A DNA stretch of 39,218 bases from Saprospiraceae bacterium (GTDB taxonomy: Bacteria; Bacteroidota; Bacteroidia; Chitinophagales; Saprospiraceae), in the NCBI GenBank assembly GCA_020436835.1, contig JAGQWZ010000334.1:1-39218 (forward strand), written 5' to 3'. How positions within the stretch are numbered: the stretch's first letter is position 1; each line of letters begins with the position of its first letter. Shown in pieces: positions 26,035 through 34,354 of this stretch. Below the pieces are notes generated by a model that made no database searches, had not been told where the DNA came from, and saw only the letters and a program-made list of their open reading frames with translations. A program made the position numbers and the translations under genes.

Positions 26035-27003
26035 TTAATCTTCAATTAAAGAGTACAGCATATTAAGATCCGGAGATAATATGATCTCAGTGCGTCGATT
26101 CAGGCTCTTATTTTCTTCGGTATCGTTTGGTGCTTTCGGAAAGTAAAAAGCCCGTCCGGAAGCAATGATATTATCGGGATTGGCCCCGCTGGCTGTCAGT
26201 ACCTTGACCACCGCTGTCGCTCTGTTTACACTGAGGTCCCAGTTCTTTTCTGCGGTTCCATCCGTGTCGGTATGGCCTTCCACATTGATTTGAATGTCAG
26301 GATGATCTTTAAGCACCTGGGCCAGTTTACGCAAGGCATCGCGGCCGGCCGGATCGATCACCGTACTGCCTTTGGCAAACAAGAGATTTTGACTGAGGGA
26401 AATATAGACTTTACCCTGGTACTCTGATACTGTCAGATCTTCTGCGGAGAAGCCACGAAGCGCTTCGTTGACCGTATTTCGAAGAAGCATCATCACTGAA
26501 TCGCGCTCATGTAGTTTTTCGGTGAGCTCCTTCAATTTGCGCTCCCGGATGCGGACATCTTCCTGAAGTGTTTCCAGATTTTCCTCCTGTGATTTTAATT
26601 TCATCTCCAGAAATCTCAGCTCCCGCTCTTTTTGATCCAGCTCCTTTTGCTTTTCGGATAGCTCTTCGGAAAGAGCCGCTTTTTCTTCCGACGCGGTATT
26701 TAAAACCTGATTGCTCTGGCTCAGTAATTCATCATATTTTTCCATTAGATCCTGGTGCGTAATTCTTAACCCTTCCACCTCACTACGGGTCTTTTTGAGT
26801 TCCTCCTCTCTCTGCATGAGAAGCGTCTCCTTTTGCTTCAAGTCAGCAATCATTCGCTCATTCGCTGCAATCTGCGAAGTCATATCCATTTTTTCCGCCT
26901 CCAATTGTCTTTTCTGATAAGCTAGCTCATCGTACTTCTTTGTGGACACACAGGATACCAAAGTAATGATCCCCAGGACCGAAAGCCATGCCTTCCAATT
27001 CAT
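26035..27003 (-). CDS. OmpA-family lipoprotein with coiled coil
   Basis: The product has 322 residues. The N-terminus is a lipoprotein signal with lipobox LVSC (Cys18). Residues about 25-190 are a long coiled coil rich in Glu, Lys and Leu. The C-terminal OmpA peptidoglycan-binding domain (about 200-322) has LLFAKGSTVIDPAGRDAL, NVEGHTDTDGTAEKNWDLSV and NKSLNRRTEIILSP, with the Asp and Arg that bind diaminopimelate. It tethers the outer membrane to peptidoglycan. It is followed at 120 bases by the DUF6438-like gene on the same strand. Confidence 0.92.
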   Translation of the reverse strand: MNWKAWLSVLGIITLVSCVSTKKYDELAYQKRQLEAEKMDMTSQIAANERMIADLKQKETLLMQREEELKKTRSEVEGLRITHQDLMEKYDELLSQSNQVLNTASEEKAALSEELSEKQKELDQKERELRFLEMKLKSQEENLETLQEDVRIRERKLKELTEKLHERDSVMMLLRNTVNEALRGFSAEDLTVSEYQGKVYISLSQNLLFAKGSTVIDPAGRDALRKLAQVLKDHPDIQINVEGHTDTDGTAEKNWDLSVNRATAVVKVLTASGANPDNIIASGRAFYFPKAPNDTEENKSLNRRTEIILSPDLNMLYSLIED

Positions 27004-27024
27004 ATTTAAATAATATTTAATCTG

Positions 27025-27055
27025 TAAAGCTAAAAAATTATTGGGGGAAGTTCAA
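27025..27055 (-). promoter_or_regulatory. Candidate promoter of the OmpA-family gene
   Basis: On the minus strand, TTG (plus 27053-27055), 20 bases, then TAGCTTTA (plus 27025-27032), one base from TAnnTTTG. The -7 box lies 21 bases before the ATG. Spacing matches the other good promoter candidate in this window. Confidence 0.45.
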
Positions 27056-27162
27056 TACCAGTCCTTCAGGACCTAACGTAGCCCGTGCTTCTGGTGCCTT
27101 GCATGTTTTTAGAAAACTGTACAGAAAGGCCATCATTCCTCCAGCCCAACCATTACGGTTAT

Positions 27163-28239
27163 TCAACTGGTGATTTCTCCGCCACAGCTGGAACCGGAAC
27201 CAGCGGTACATCCATAGCAGTGTTGGTTCAGGACTATATTCCTGTCGCTTAATTCAGTCAGATTGAAATCGCTGATATGTTGTACCCGGCTGTCAACTTT
27301 CAGATCCAGCATTTGATTAAAATCACAATCATAAAGAAAACCATCCCAACGGACCGAAATCGTATTGCGACACATGAGTCCTTCTATGGTTGCCGGATTG
27401 AAGGCATTGATTAAAGCCTCCATATAGTGCGCATAATTTTCCGATTGGATAAGGTATTCCAGAAAACGGCTGATTGGCAGGTTGGTGATGACAAATAGTG
27501 AATTAAAATCTATATCGTATTTGCGTTTTAGTTGTTGTTTGAAATCAGCTTCCAGCCCTTTCTGTCCGGCCGGTAAAAACGCACCGGAAGGATTATAGAC
27601 CAAATTCAGTTCCAGGTCAGGAGCTCTGCCGTAACCAACAGCATTAAGTTTTTTCAAAGCTGCGATGCTATCTTCAAATACGCCTTCTCCACGCTGACTG
27701 TCGGTACGTAATTTGCTAAAGTGGGGAAGGCTGCTGATCACCTGTACCTTATGGCGGGCAAAAAATTCAGGCAGGTCGGCATACTTAGGATTGGATTCGA
27801 TGATGGTGAGATTGCATCGATCCATCACTTTACATCCCAGGCCGGCACAGGCCTCTACAAACCAGCGGAAATTTACATTCATTTCCGGAGCACCTCCGGT
27901 AATGTCTATGGTCTTGATCTTATATTTTTCGATAATTGATAGACAGATTTCAAGATCTGACCTTGTCATTTGCTCGTCTCTGCGATCCGGCCCGGCATCT
28001 ACATGACAGTGGGCACATGACTGATTACAAAGCTTCCCGATATTTATTTGAAAGATTTCCAGTGCAGCTGGTTTCAATATGCTATGACCTGCTTTATCCA
28101 TTCGTTCCGTAAAAAGGGGGAATTTGTGCCCGTCATCCAACTGATTATTGAGCACTTTCAATTGTACAAGGGTATCCGAAAGATCACTTTTGCGGGATAC
28201 CAGAGATCTGGAACGTTGTTTAATAGACATGAAATACAA
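27163..28239 (-). CDS. arsS: Arsenosugar-type radical SAM protein (ArsS)
   Basis: The product has 358 residues. The radical SAM cluster motif CxxxCxxC is at Cys71, Cys75 and Cys78 (KLCNQSCAHCHVDAGPDRR), followed by TIDITGGAPEMNVNFRWFV. The C-terminus is cysteine-rich (HCYGCTAGSGSSCGGEITS). This combination is typical of the radical SAM/Cys-rich family called ArsS, proposed to transfer a 5'-deoxyadenosyl group to methylated arsenic in arsenosugar synthesis. It starts 7 bases after the AhpD-like gene. An alternative start is the second Met at 28230. No arsenic methyltransferase gene (arsM) is in this window. Confidence 0.9.
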   Translation of the reverse strand: MYFMSIKQRSRSLVSRKSDLSDTLVQLKVLNNQLDDGHKFPLFTERMDKAGHSILKPAALEIFQINIGKLCNQSCAHCHVDAGPDRRDEQMTRSDLEICLSIIEKYKIKTIDITGGAPEMNVNFRWFVEACAGLGCKVMDRCNLTIIESNPKYADLPEFFARHKVQVISSLPHFSKLRTDSQRGEGVFEDSIAALKKLNAVGYGRAPDLELNLVYNPSGAFLPAGQKGLEADFKQQLKRKYDIDFNSLFVITNLPISRFLEYLIQSENYAHYMEALINAFNPATIEGLMCRNTISVRWDGFLYDCDFNQMLDLKVDSRVQHISDFNLTELSDRNIVLNQHCYGCTAGSGSSCGGEITS

Positions 28240-28246
28240 ACACTTT

Positions 28247-28585
28247 TTACATCGAAACCTTCTTAACGTGATTCATCATCTGCGTACTGGCTACCAGGCT
28301 GATGCCTGCTTTCATGGCCGCGGCTACATGGACCGCCTCCATCATTTGCTGTTCATCTGCCCCTTTTTCCAAACAGGTGGTGGAGTAGGCATCAATACAA
28401 TATGGGCAGGAGAATGCATGGGCGATAGCCAGTGCGATCAGCGCTTTTTCCCGTTCTGTCAGCGCACCTTCTTTCATCACTTCGTTGTAATAGGCGAAAA
28501 ATTTGCGACCCATGGGTTCCTGAAACTCACTGATGCTGCCAAATTTTGCCAGGTCTTCGGGATTGAAGTAGGTTTTTGTACTCAT
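28247..28585 (-). CDS. AhpD-like protein associated with ArsS
   Basis: The product has 112 residues of the carboxymuconolactone decarboxylase/AhpD fold. The helix with the redox pair is EKALIALAIAHAFSCPYCID, and a Tyr replaces the His expected four residues after the second Cys of the classical AhpD motif. The family is commonly found next to arsS and is annotated as arsenosugar-associated peroxidase-like protein. No biochemical role is established. It lies 7 bases before arsS on the minus strand, so they form a two-gene unit. Five 12-bp tandem repeats lie just upstream of its start. Confidence 0.88.
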   Translation of the reverse strand: MSTKTYFNPEDLAKFGSISEFQEPMGRKFFAYYNEVMKEGALTEREKALIALAIAHAFSCPYCIDAYSTTCLEKGADEQQMMEAVHVAAAMKAGISLVASTQMMNHVKKVSM

Positions 28586-28591
28586 AATTAT

Positions 28592-28651
28592 ATCTTCAGG
28601 TTTATCTTCAGGTTTAACTTCAGTTTTATCTTCAGATTTAACTTCACGTTT
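28592..28651. repeat. Five tandem 12-bp repeats before the AhpD-like gene
   Basis: Five head-to-tail units: ATCTTCAGGTTT twice, AACTTCAGTTTT, ATCTTCAGATTT and AACTTCACGTTT, with boundaries exactly every 12 bases. On the minus strand they read in frame with the AhpD-like gene as Lys-x-Glu-(Asp/Val) units. No ATG, GTG or TTG occurs between the in-frame stop at 28703-28705 and the ATG at 28585, so they are probably untranslated leader or a vestige. Confidence 0.85.
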
Positions 28652-28697
28652 TCTGAAACATAATATTCTTAGACTGCGAGAAAAGTAACTAATAACT

Positions 28698-29330
28698 ATG
28701 ACTCACCATGTATTGCAAATGACAAAAGATCTTTTGTGGTTATTTACGAGTCTACTGATCCTTTTGGTTTCACCGGGCTGTAAAAAACAGCCAAATGATG
28801 CATCCGCTTTGACAATACCTAAAGCTCGTAAGGTGGCCCCGTATCCGGTGTTTATTGAGACACCAGTGGGAGAACTGCAGACGATTTCCTTTGATCTGGC
28901 GACTCGATCATGGGATACTTTGGATTTGGATGAAGGTGGATTGAAACACGATTATCTACCATATCCTCTCAATGCGGGTTTCATCCCCCTCGAATCAGGT
29001 GAGGATGTACAAAAACAACCGGTGTGGGTACTGGGTGACAAGATGATGCCCGGTGATACCCTGGGAGTCTATTTACTTGGAATGGTTCAATATGTTGAGG
29101 GGGGTCTTACGCACGGGGAATTCCTGGCAATTCCAGCTGATTCTGACCTACAAACAATCGCGGTCAAACGGTTTCGTGATTTTGTGATATCCTATGATCC
29201 GGTAAAATTCATGTTTGAGACCTGGATGGAGAATCGACATGGCATTGGATCAGTTTCTCAAATTTCCTGGCTGGATGAAGATAAAGCCGGGGAGAAGTTA
29301 GCCGGGATAATTAACTATCAGGGCCAATAG
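28698..29330 (+). CDS. Degenerate inorganic pyrophosphatase-like lipoprotein
   Basis: The product has 210 residues with a lipoprotein signal (hydrophobic LLWLFTSLLILLV then PGC, Cys28). The mature part follows the family I inorganic pyrophosphatase outline: a VFIETP strand near residue 51, DYLPYPLNAGFIPLE (85-99, compare YPxNYGFIP), PVWVL (108-112), PGD, YLLGMV and FLAIPAD (142-148). The metal-binding positions are changed: the DGDPxDVL motif reads QKQPVWVL, and the later Asp, Asp and Lys ligands align with Gln131, His139 and Glu141. It is therefore probably not an active pyrophosphatase. The match is by eye and function is unknown. Second Met (28719) is an alternative start. It is divergent from the AhpD-like gene. 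Confidence 0.7.
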   Translation: MTHHVLQMTKDLLWLFTSLLILLVSPGCKKQPNDASALTIPKARKVAPYPVFIETPVGELQTISFDLATRSWDTLDLDEGGLKHDYLPYPLNAGFIPLESGEDVQKQPVWVLGDKMMPGDTLGVYLLGMVQYVEGGLTHGEFLAIPADSDLQTIAVKRFRDFVISYDPVKFMFETWMENRHGIGSVSQISWLDEDKAGEKLAGIINYQGQ

Positions 29331-29448
29331 TTGTTAATGCTATATTCTGCAAGTTTGAAAATAGTCCGTCATCACTGATACCAATCTTAAACCGAGCATT
29401 TTTACCACGATCGAGGATTGCCGGAGTTACCTGAGTGATTTAGGTATA

Positions 29449-30546
29449 GTGGATCCTCTCTTAAGCTTTGAGTACCTGCGTGCCGTAGAGAACGCGCTTT
29501 CGGATAACATGGAGTTTCGGTACATCTTTCTTTTTGATAAAAAGAAACCGGTTGGTTTTTCCTATTGTCAGATCTGTCCTTTTTCGGCAAGAGAGAGTAT
29601 AAAGAGCTTGCGGTCAGGTAAAAATTCAGAAAGCTTCATCAAAACGATACTGGCAAGTTGGGTAGGGTTTACGGCATTTGTATGCGGCAATTTGCTGCTG
29701 ACCGGCCAATGTGGCTACTATTTTATACCGGATTACCGGGGCCGGGAGATGAATATTTTGTTGCCGGTCTGGAAGCAGTGTTTTGAATCGGAACGAAGAA
29801 GGAATCGCCGATTATCCATACAGTTTATAAAGGATCTGCCTGATGCCGGTTGTAAGGAAGCGATCGATTACCTGGAGCAGCGTGACTATTTTCGGTTTAA
29901 AGTACAACCGGCCATGTTGCTTAACATCGATCCGGTCTGGCAGAGTTTGGAGGACTACCTGGATGCACTGAAATCAAAATACCGGATTAGAATGAGACAG
30001 GCCTTGAAAAAGAGTGCAAAACTGGTCAGAAGGGAATGTGAGCTGGAAGAGATGATCGAGAACAGGAGTCGTTTTCAGGAATTGCTAAATAATGTGCTGG
30101 AAGAATCTGACTTTCGTATCGTTGAATTTAATATCGACTATCTTATTGCAATTAAAAAAAACCTGGGGACATCTTTCAGGATCAGAACCTATTATATCGA
30201 GGATCAATTAATTGGTTTTATGACTTATTTTATCTGTCCGCAGAAGGTCCTTGCTCATTTTACCGGATTTGAAACGCGACTCAACAAGAAATTAGATATT
30301 TATCTGAATATGTTAATCGATTTGGTGGATCAAGCCATTCAATTAAAGACCCTGGAACTGGATTTTTCGCGGACGGCTTTGGAAATAAAAAGTTCCGTTG
30401 GAGCAGTGCCAATACCGATGTCTAATTTTCTATGGCACTTCAATTGTACAAAACATAAATTGCTACCTAAACTGTTCCGCTCTCTTTATACACCTGAAGA
30501 ATGGACTCAACGCCGGCCATTTAGAACCAATTTTCAGGCAAAATAA
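29449..30546 (+). CDS. GNAT/FemAB-like acyltransferase-fold protein
   Basis: The product has 365 residues from a GTG start. The segments FRYIFLFDKKKPVGFSYCQI, GNLLLTGQCGYYFIPD and EDYLDALKSKYRIRMRQALKK resemble the BioF2/FemAB-like acetyltransferase-fold proteins common in Bacteroidota. The second half has RIRTYYIEDQLIGFMTYF, a typical acyl-CoA-fold strand pair. The substrate is unknown. The start is uncertain: the same frame stays open upstream to a TAG at 29362 and the residues before the GTG (TIEDCRSYLSDLGI) look like protein of this family, but that stretch offers no ATG, GTG or TTG. It ends convergently with the anti-sigma-like gene. Confidence 0.7.
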   Translation: MDPLLSFEYLRAVENALSDNMEFRYIFLFDKKKPVGFSYCQICPFSARESIKSLRSGKNSESFIKTILASWVGFTAFVCGNLLLTGQCGYYFIPDYRGREMNILLPVWKQCFESERRRNRRLSIQFIKDLPDAGCKEAIDYLEQRDYFRFKVQPAMLLNIDPVWQSLEDYLDALKSKYRIRMRQALKKSAKLVRRECELEEMIENRSRFQELLNNVLEESDFRIVEFNIDYLIAIKKNLGTSFRIRTYYIEDQLIGFMTYFICPQKVLAHFTGFETRLNKKLDIYLNMLIDLVDQAIQLKTLELDFSRTALEIKSSVGAVPIPMSNFLWHFNCTKHKLLPKLFRSLYTPEEWTQRRPFRTNFQAK

Positions 30547-30614
30547 TTTACCGTATCAATTAAGGGCAAAAAAATCTTCGATTATTACCGGCGTTAAAAA
30601 TACCGGATTGCCGG

Positions 30615-31028
30615 TCAGAGATTTTCTCCGGAGTCTCCGTTTATTCCACCATTGGGTGATGGTGATTTCAACCTCTTCCGGTTTCCTTCGGAAAAATTAA
30701 CCCAGGTCTTTTTTTCGTAAATTTCATTTAATTGACTGACAAATTGATACGAAGCTAAAGCGGATTCAGGTAGTGGTTCCAGGTCGTGAATTACAAACTG
30801 TTCTGTTTGTGACTTATTTAAAGGCATTAAAATAAAGAGTGATAAAATAATCAGAATACCGGCCGCAATCCCCATCCATTTGCGGAGGGTACTTATTTTT
30901 ATTTTATCCTGGTCCTGATCTAATCTTTTTTCCAGCCGGTTCCAGACCCGGTCAGATGGATTGATCCTCAGGTCATTAGCGCTTTGTGTTATATTGTATT
31001 TTTTTGATTCCATGTCTTTATCCGGCAT
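30615..31028 (-). CDS. Putative anti-sigma factor, single-pass membrane protein
   Basis: The product has 137 residues. The N-terminal ~45 residues are charged and helical (DRVWNRLEKRLDQ), followed by one membrane segment at about 49-68 (WMGIAAGILIILSLFILMPL) and an extracytoplasmic tail of about 70 residues. It overlaps the ECF sigma gene by 11 bases, a typical sigma/anti-sigma arrangement. I see no zinc-binding motif or known sensor domain. The anti-sigma role is inferred from context and topology. Confidence 0.7.
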   Translation of the reverse strand: MPDKDMESKKYNITQSANDLRINPSDRVWNRLEKRLDQDQDKIKISTLRKWMGIAAGILIILSLFILMPLNKSQTEQFVIHDLEPLPESALASYQFVSQLNEIYEKKTWVNFSEGNRKRLKSPSPNGGINGDSGENL

Positions 31029-31560
31029 TTACGATTTTATTTTTTTTTAAAAGGGTTGCCAGTTTCCTTTTGGCCTGAATAAGTTGTGATTTTGAAGTGT
31101 TGATACTAATGCCCAGTTCTTCGGCAATCTCGCGGTGCTTAAAACCTTCAATAACATAGAGGTTAAAGATGGTTCGATATCCGGTAGGCAGGGTGTCGAG
31201 GACATTTAAAATATCCTGTTCGAAGAGCTGGTCTTCGATTCCTGCACTTTCTTCTTCTATTTCGTAATGACTCCCATCAATACTCAGGTTAAAGTTGTGT
31301 TTTCTCCTCAGAAACATGAGTGACTCATTGACGCTGATGCGTTTCATCCAGCCTTCAAAACTGCCTTTCCCCTCATACTGATCGATATTGGAAAAGATCT
31401 TGTAGAAACTTTCCAGCAGTACATCTTCTGCATCTTCAAGCTGTTTGACATACCGGCGGCAGATTCCGAGCAGAATGGGTGCATAGAGATTGTAGAGCTC
31501 CTTTTGAGCTTTCCGGTCTTTTGCTTTACAACCTTTGATTAGTTCCTGTTCGGTCATCAT
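31018..31560 (-). CDS. ECF-type RNA polymerase sigma factor (second)
   Basis: The product has 180 residues. Region 2 (about 10-90) has LYNLYAPILLGICRRYVKQLEDAEDVL in pieces and GSFEGWMKRISVNESLMFLRR. Region 4 (about 120-172) has LPTGYRTIFNLYVIEGFKHREIA and the helix-turn-helix LGISINTSKSQLIQAKRKL. It is followed at an 11-base overlap by a putative membrane anti-sigma factor. It is divergent from valS with 127 bases between. It differs clearly from the ECF factor at 2415-2981. Confidence 0.93.
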   Translation of the reverse strand: MMTEQELIKGCKAKDRKAQKELYNLYAPILLGICRRYVKQLEDAEDVLLESFYKIFSNIDQYEGKGSFEGWMKRISVNESLMFLRRKHNFNLSIDGSHYEIEEESAGIEDQLFEQDILNVLDTLPTGYRTIFNLYVIEGFKHREIAEELGISINTSKSQLIQAKRKLATLLKKNKIVNAG

Positions 31561-31687
31561 ATTGTATAACGATGCGAGTGAGCTTCCTGGTTTCCATTAC
31601 ACTGCCCAGACCATTTCTTTACTAGATGCTGGCTATTCTATTAATGGTGTATGTATCTTTACAGGCTAAAATCAAGTTTTTTTTTCG

Positions 31688-34354
31688 ATGAGTGAGATTT
31701 CCAGCAGATATGAGCCCAAATCAGTTGAGGAAAAATGGTATCAGCATTGGCTGAAGCAGAATTACTTCCAATCAGAACCGGATGATCGTGAACCTTATGC
31801 GATTGTTATCCCTCCTCCCAACGTGACCGGAGTGCTGCATATGGGCCATATGCTTAACAACACCATCCAGGATGTCCTCATTCGTAAGGCCAGAATGGAC
31901 GGTAAAAATGCCTGTTGGGTACCGGGTACGGACCACGCATCGATCGCTACCGAAGCTAAGGTAGTGCGCTGGTTGAGAGATGAAAAAGGACTGACCAAAG
32001 CGGAAGTAGGCCGAGACCGCTTCATCGAATATGCCTGGGAGTGGACGGAAAAGTACGGTGGAATCATACTAAAGCAATTGCAGCGACTGGGTGCCTCCTG
32101 TGACTGGGACCGGACTGCTTTCACCATGGATGAAATACGGTCGGAGCAAGTGATCCGGGCTTTTGTCGATCTCTACAAGCGGGGAAAGCTGTACCGGGAT
32201 TACCGGATGGTTAACTGGGATTCGCAGGCGAAGACGGTACTTAGCAATGAGGAGGTGATCTATGAAGAGGAGCAAACGAACCTGCATCATGTACGTTATG
32301 AGATTGTAGAACGACCGGGAGAATATATTGTGATTGCCACAACCCGTCCGGAGACCATATTGGGAGATACAGCCGTTGCGGTGCATCCGGATGATGACCG
32401 CTACAAGCATTTGCATGGTCAGAAGGTCATGGTGCCGCTGGTAAACCGTCAAATTCCCATTATTGCCGATGACTATGTGGACCGGGAGTTTGGAACGGGG
32501 GCTTTGAAGATCACACCGGCACATGATGTGAATGACTATGAGATTGGAAAACGGTTTGATCTTGAAGTGATCGATGTTTTGACAGATGACGGGCACATGA
32601 GTGAAGCGGCCGGGTATTTCATCGGCGATGACCTGGTGACCGCGCGACGGAAGATGGTCGAATACCTTAAGGAAAATGAGCTGCTGGAAAAGCTCGAACC
32701 CTATACCCACAGTGTGGGCAGATCTGAACGTACTAATGTAGTGGTGGAGCCTCGTCTTTCCTTACAGTGGTATGTCAAAATGAATGAATTGGCTGGACCG
32801 GCACTGAAAAGTGTTATGGAAGATCATATCGAATTTTTTCCAAAAAATCAGAAGAACACTTATCGTCACTGGATGGAAAACATTCGGGATTGGTGCATAT
32901 CGCGGCAGTTATGGTGGGGGCATCGCATTCCAGCCTATTACTATGAAGATGAAATATTCGTAGCCAACACACCGGAAGAAGCGTTGACGATGGCCAGGGA
33001 GAAGACCGGAAAACCCAATCTCAATATGTCTGATCTGAATCAGGATGAAGATGTATTGGATACCTGGTTTAGTTCCTGGTTGTGGCCCTTCAGTGTTTTT
33101 AACGGTATGGAATCAAATAAGGAAGTGGAGTATTACTATCCCACTGCAGTTTTGGTCACCGGCTGGGATATTATTTTCCTTTGGGTAGCCCGAATGATCA
33201 TGAGTGGCTATGAGTGGAAAGACGAACGCCCCTTTAAACAGGTATATTTCACCGGTATGGTCCGGGATCAGCAGCGACGCAAGATGAGCAAGTCTCTGGG
33301 TAACTCCCCGGATGCGCTTGAACTTATTGATAAATATGGGGCGGATGGGGTCCGGTTTGGCATACTGTCGAGCTCTCCCGCCGGTGGTGATCTGCTATTT
33401 GATGAAAAATTATGTGAGCAGGGACGTAATTTTTGCAACAAGATGTGGAATGCATTGCGTCTGGTCAAGGGATGGCAATCCAATTTGGCCGATAGTCCTT
33501 CCACCGCTGCAGAAAAGAAGGCCATTGCCTGGATGGAAGCGAAAATGCAGCTCATCCTTAGCGAGATCGAGGTGGATTTTCAAAACTACCGGCTCTCGGA
33601 TATTCAAATGAAGCTGTACAGCTTTATCTGGAATGACTTCTGTTCCTGGTATCTGGAATGGATCAAACCCGGATTTGAAGAAGCATTATCGCGAGAGACC
33701 TATCAGGAAACAATAGATCTGTTTACCCGGTTAATGCAGATGTTACATCCCTTTATGCCATTTATTACTGAAGAGACCTGGCATGTTCTTAATCCGGATA
33801 CACCGGATGATTGTATGATTTCAAAATATCCCGGAGGTGAATCTCAATCAACGAACGGTTCTGTGCGTGTAATAGAACATATCAAGGAAATCATCAGTAA
33901 AACCAGGGACATTCGAAACAAGAGTAATCTTAAGCAACGGGATTTGTTACCCCTGTATCTTCAACAATCATTAAATACAGACACAATTCTGGCTGATGAG
34001 GGTTACCTGGAACTGTTGCGTAAATCAGCCTGGATCGGTGAAATGAATTCGATCACCGATGCTTCCCAGCTTGGAGCTGACATCAACCTGCTCTCCTTCG
34101 TCGTTGGAACCGATAAGTATTATTTGGCCAGTCCAAAGGTCATCGATCTGGATGAGGAGATCGGAACACTTCGAAAGGACTTAGAATATCAGGAAGGTTT
34201 TGTCAGATCGATTCAAAAGAAATTGGATAATGAGCGCTTCGTCACTAATGCTCCTGCCGAAGTGGTGGAAAAAGAACGGCAAAAGATGGCCGATGGATTG
34301 AAGCGTATCGAAATGATCAAGGAAAGCCTGGAGAGATTGAACAATAACAATTAG
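31688..34354 (+). CDS. valS: Valyl-tRNA synthetase
   Basis: ValS charges tRNA-Val with valine and edits mischarged threonine, in the cytoplasm. The product has 888 residues, a normal length. Class I signatures are intact: the HIGH motif as HMGH (residues 51-54, in PPPNVTGVLHMGHML) and KMSKS at residues 532-536 (RRKMSKSLGNSPD). The editing domain shows ATTRPETILGDTAVAVHP. The C-terminal ~65 residues form the coiled-coil tRNA-binding arm. A TATCTTTA near 31654-31661 may be the -7 box, with no clear -33. Confidence 0.98.
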   Translation: MSEISSRYEPKSVEEKWYQHWLKQNYFQSEPDDREPYAIVIPPPNVTGVLHMGHMLNNTIQDVLIRKARMDGKNACWVPGTDHASIATEAKVVRWLRDEKGLTKAEVGRDRFIEYAWEWTEKYGGIILKQLQRLGASCDWDRTAFTMDEIRSEQVIRAFVDLYKRGKLYRDYRMVNWDSQAKTVLSNEEVIYEEEQTNLHHVRYEIVERPGEYIVIATTRPETILGDTAVAVHPDDDRYKHLHGQKVMVPLVNRQIPIIADDYVDREFGTGALKITPAHDVNDYEIGKRFDLEVIDVLTDDGHMSEAAGYFIGDDLVTARRKMVEYLKENELLEKLEPYTHSVGRSERTNVVVEPRLSLQWYVKMNELAGPALKSVMEDHIEFFPKNQKNTYRHWMENIRDWCISRQLWWGHRIPAYYYEDEIFVANTPEEALTMAREKTGKPNLNMSDLNQDEDVLDTWFSSWLWPFSVFNGMESNKEVEYYYPTAVLVTGWDIIFLWVARMIMSGYEWKDERPFKQVYFTGMVRDQQRRKMSKSLGNSPDALELIDKYGADGVRFGILSSSPAGGDLLFDEKLCEQGRNFCNKMWNALRLVKGWQSNLADSPSTAAEKKAIAWMEAKMQLILSEIEVDFQNYRLSDIQMKLYSFIWNDFCSWYLEWIKPGFEEALSRETYQETIDLFTRLMQMLHPFMPFITEETWHVLNPDTPDDCMISKYPGGESQSTNGSVRVIEHIKEIISKTRDIRNKSNLKQRDLLPLYLQQSLNTDTILADEGYLELLRKSAWIGEMNSITDASQLGADINLLSFVVGTDKYYLASPKVIDLDEEIGTLRKDLEYQEGFVRSIQKKLDNERFVTNAPAEVVEKERQKMADGLKRIEMIKESLERLNNNN

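Noticed and set aside
28148..28663. 171-codon open frame on the plus strand opposite the AhpD-like gene
   Set aside because: It lies antisense to two recognised genes, has aromatic-rich low-quality composition (FRFIFRFNFSFIFRF comes from the 12-bp repeat) and no plausible domain.
32069..32710. Long antisense frame inside valS
   Set aside because: It is the shadow of a strongly conserved aminoacyl-tRNA synthetase in another frame, with no recognisable motif.
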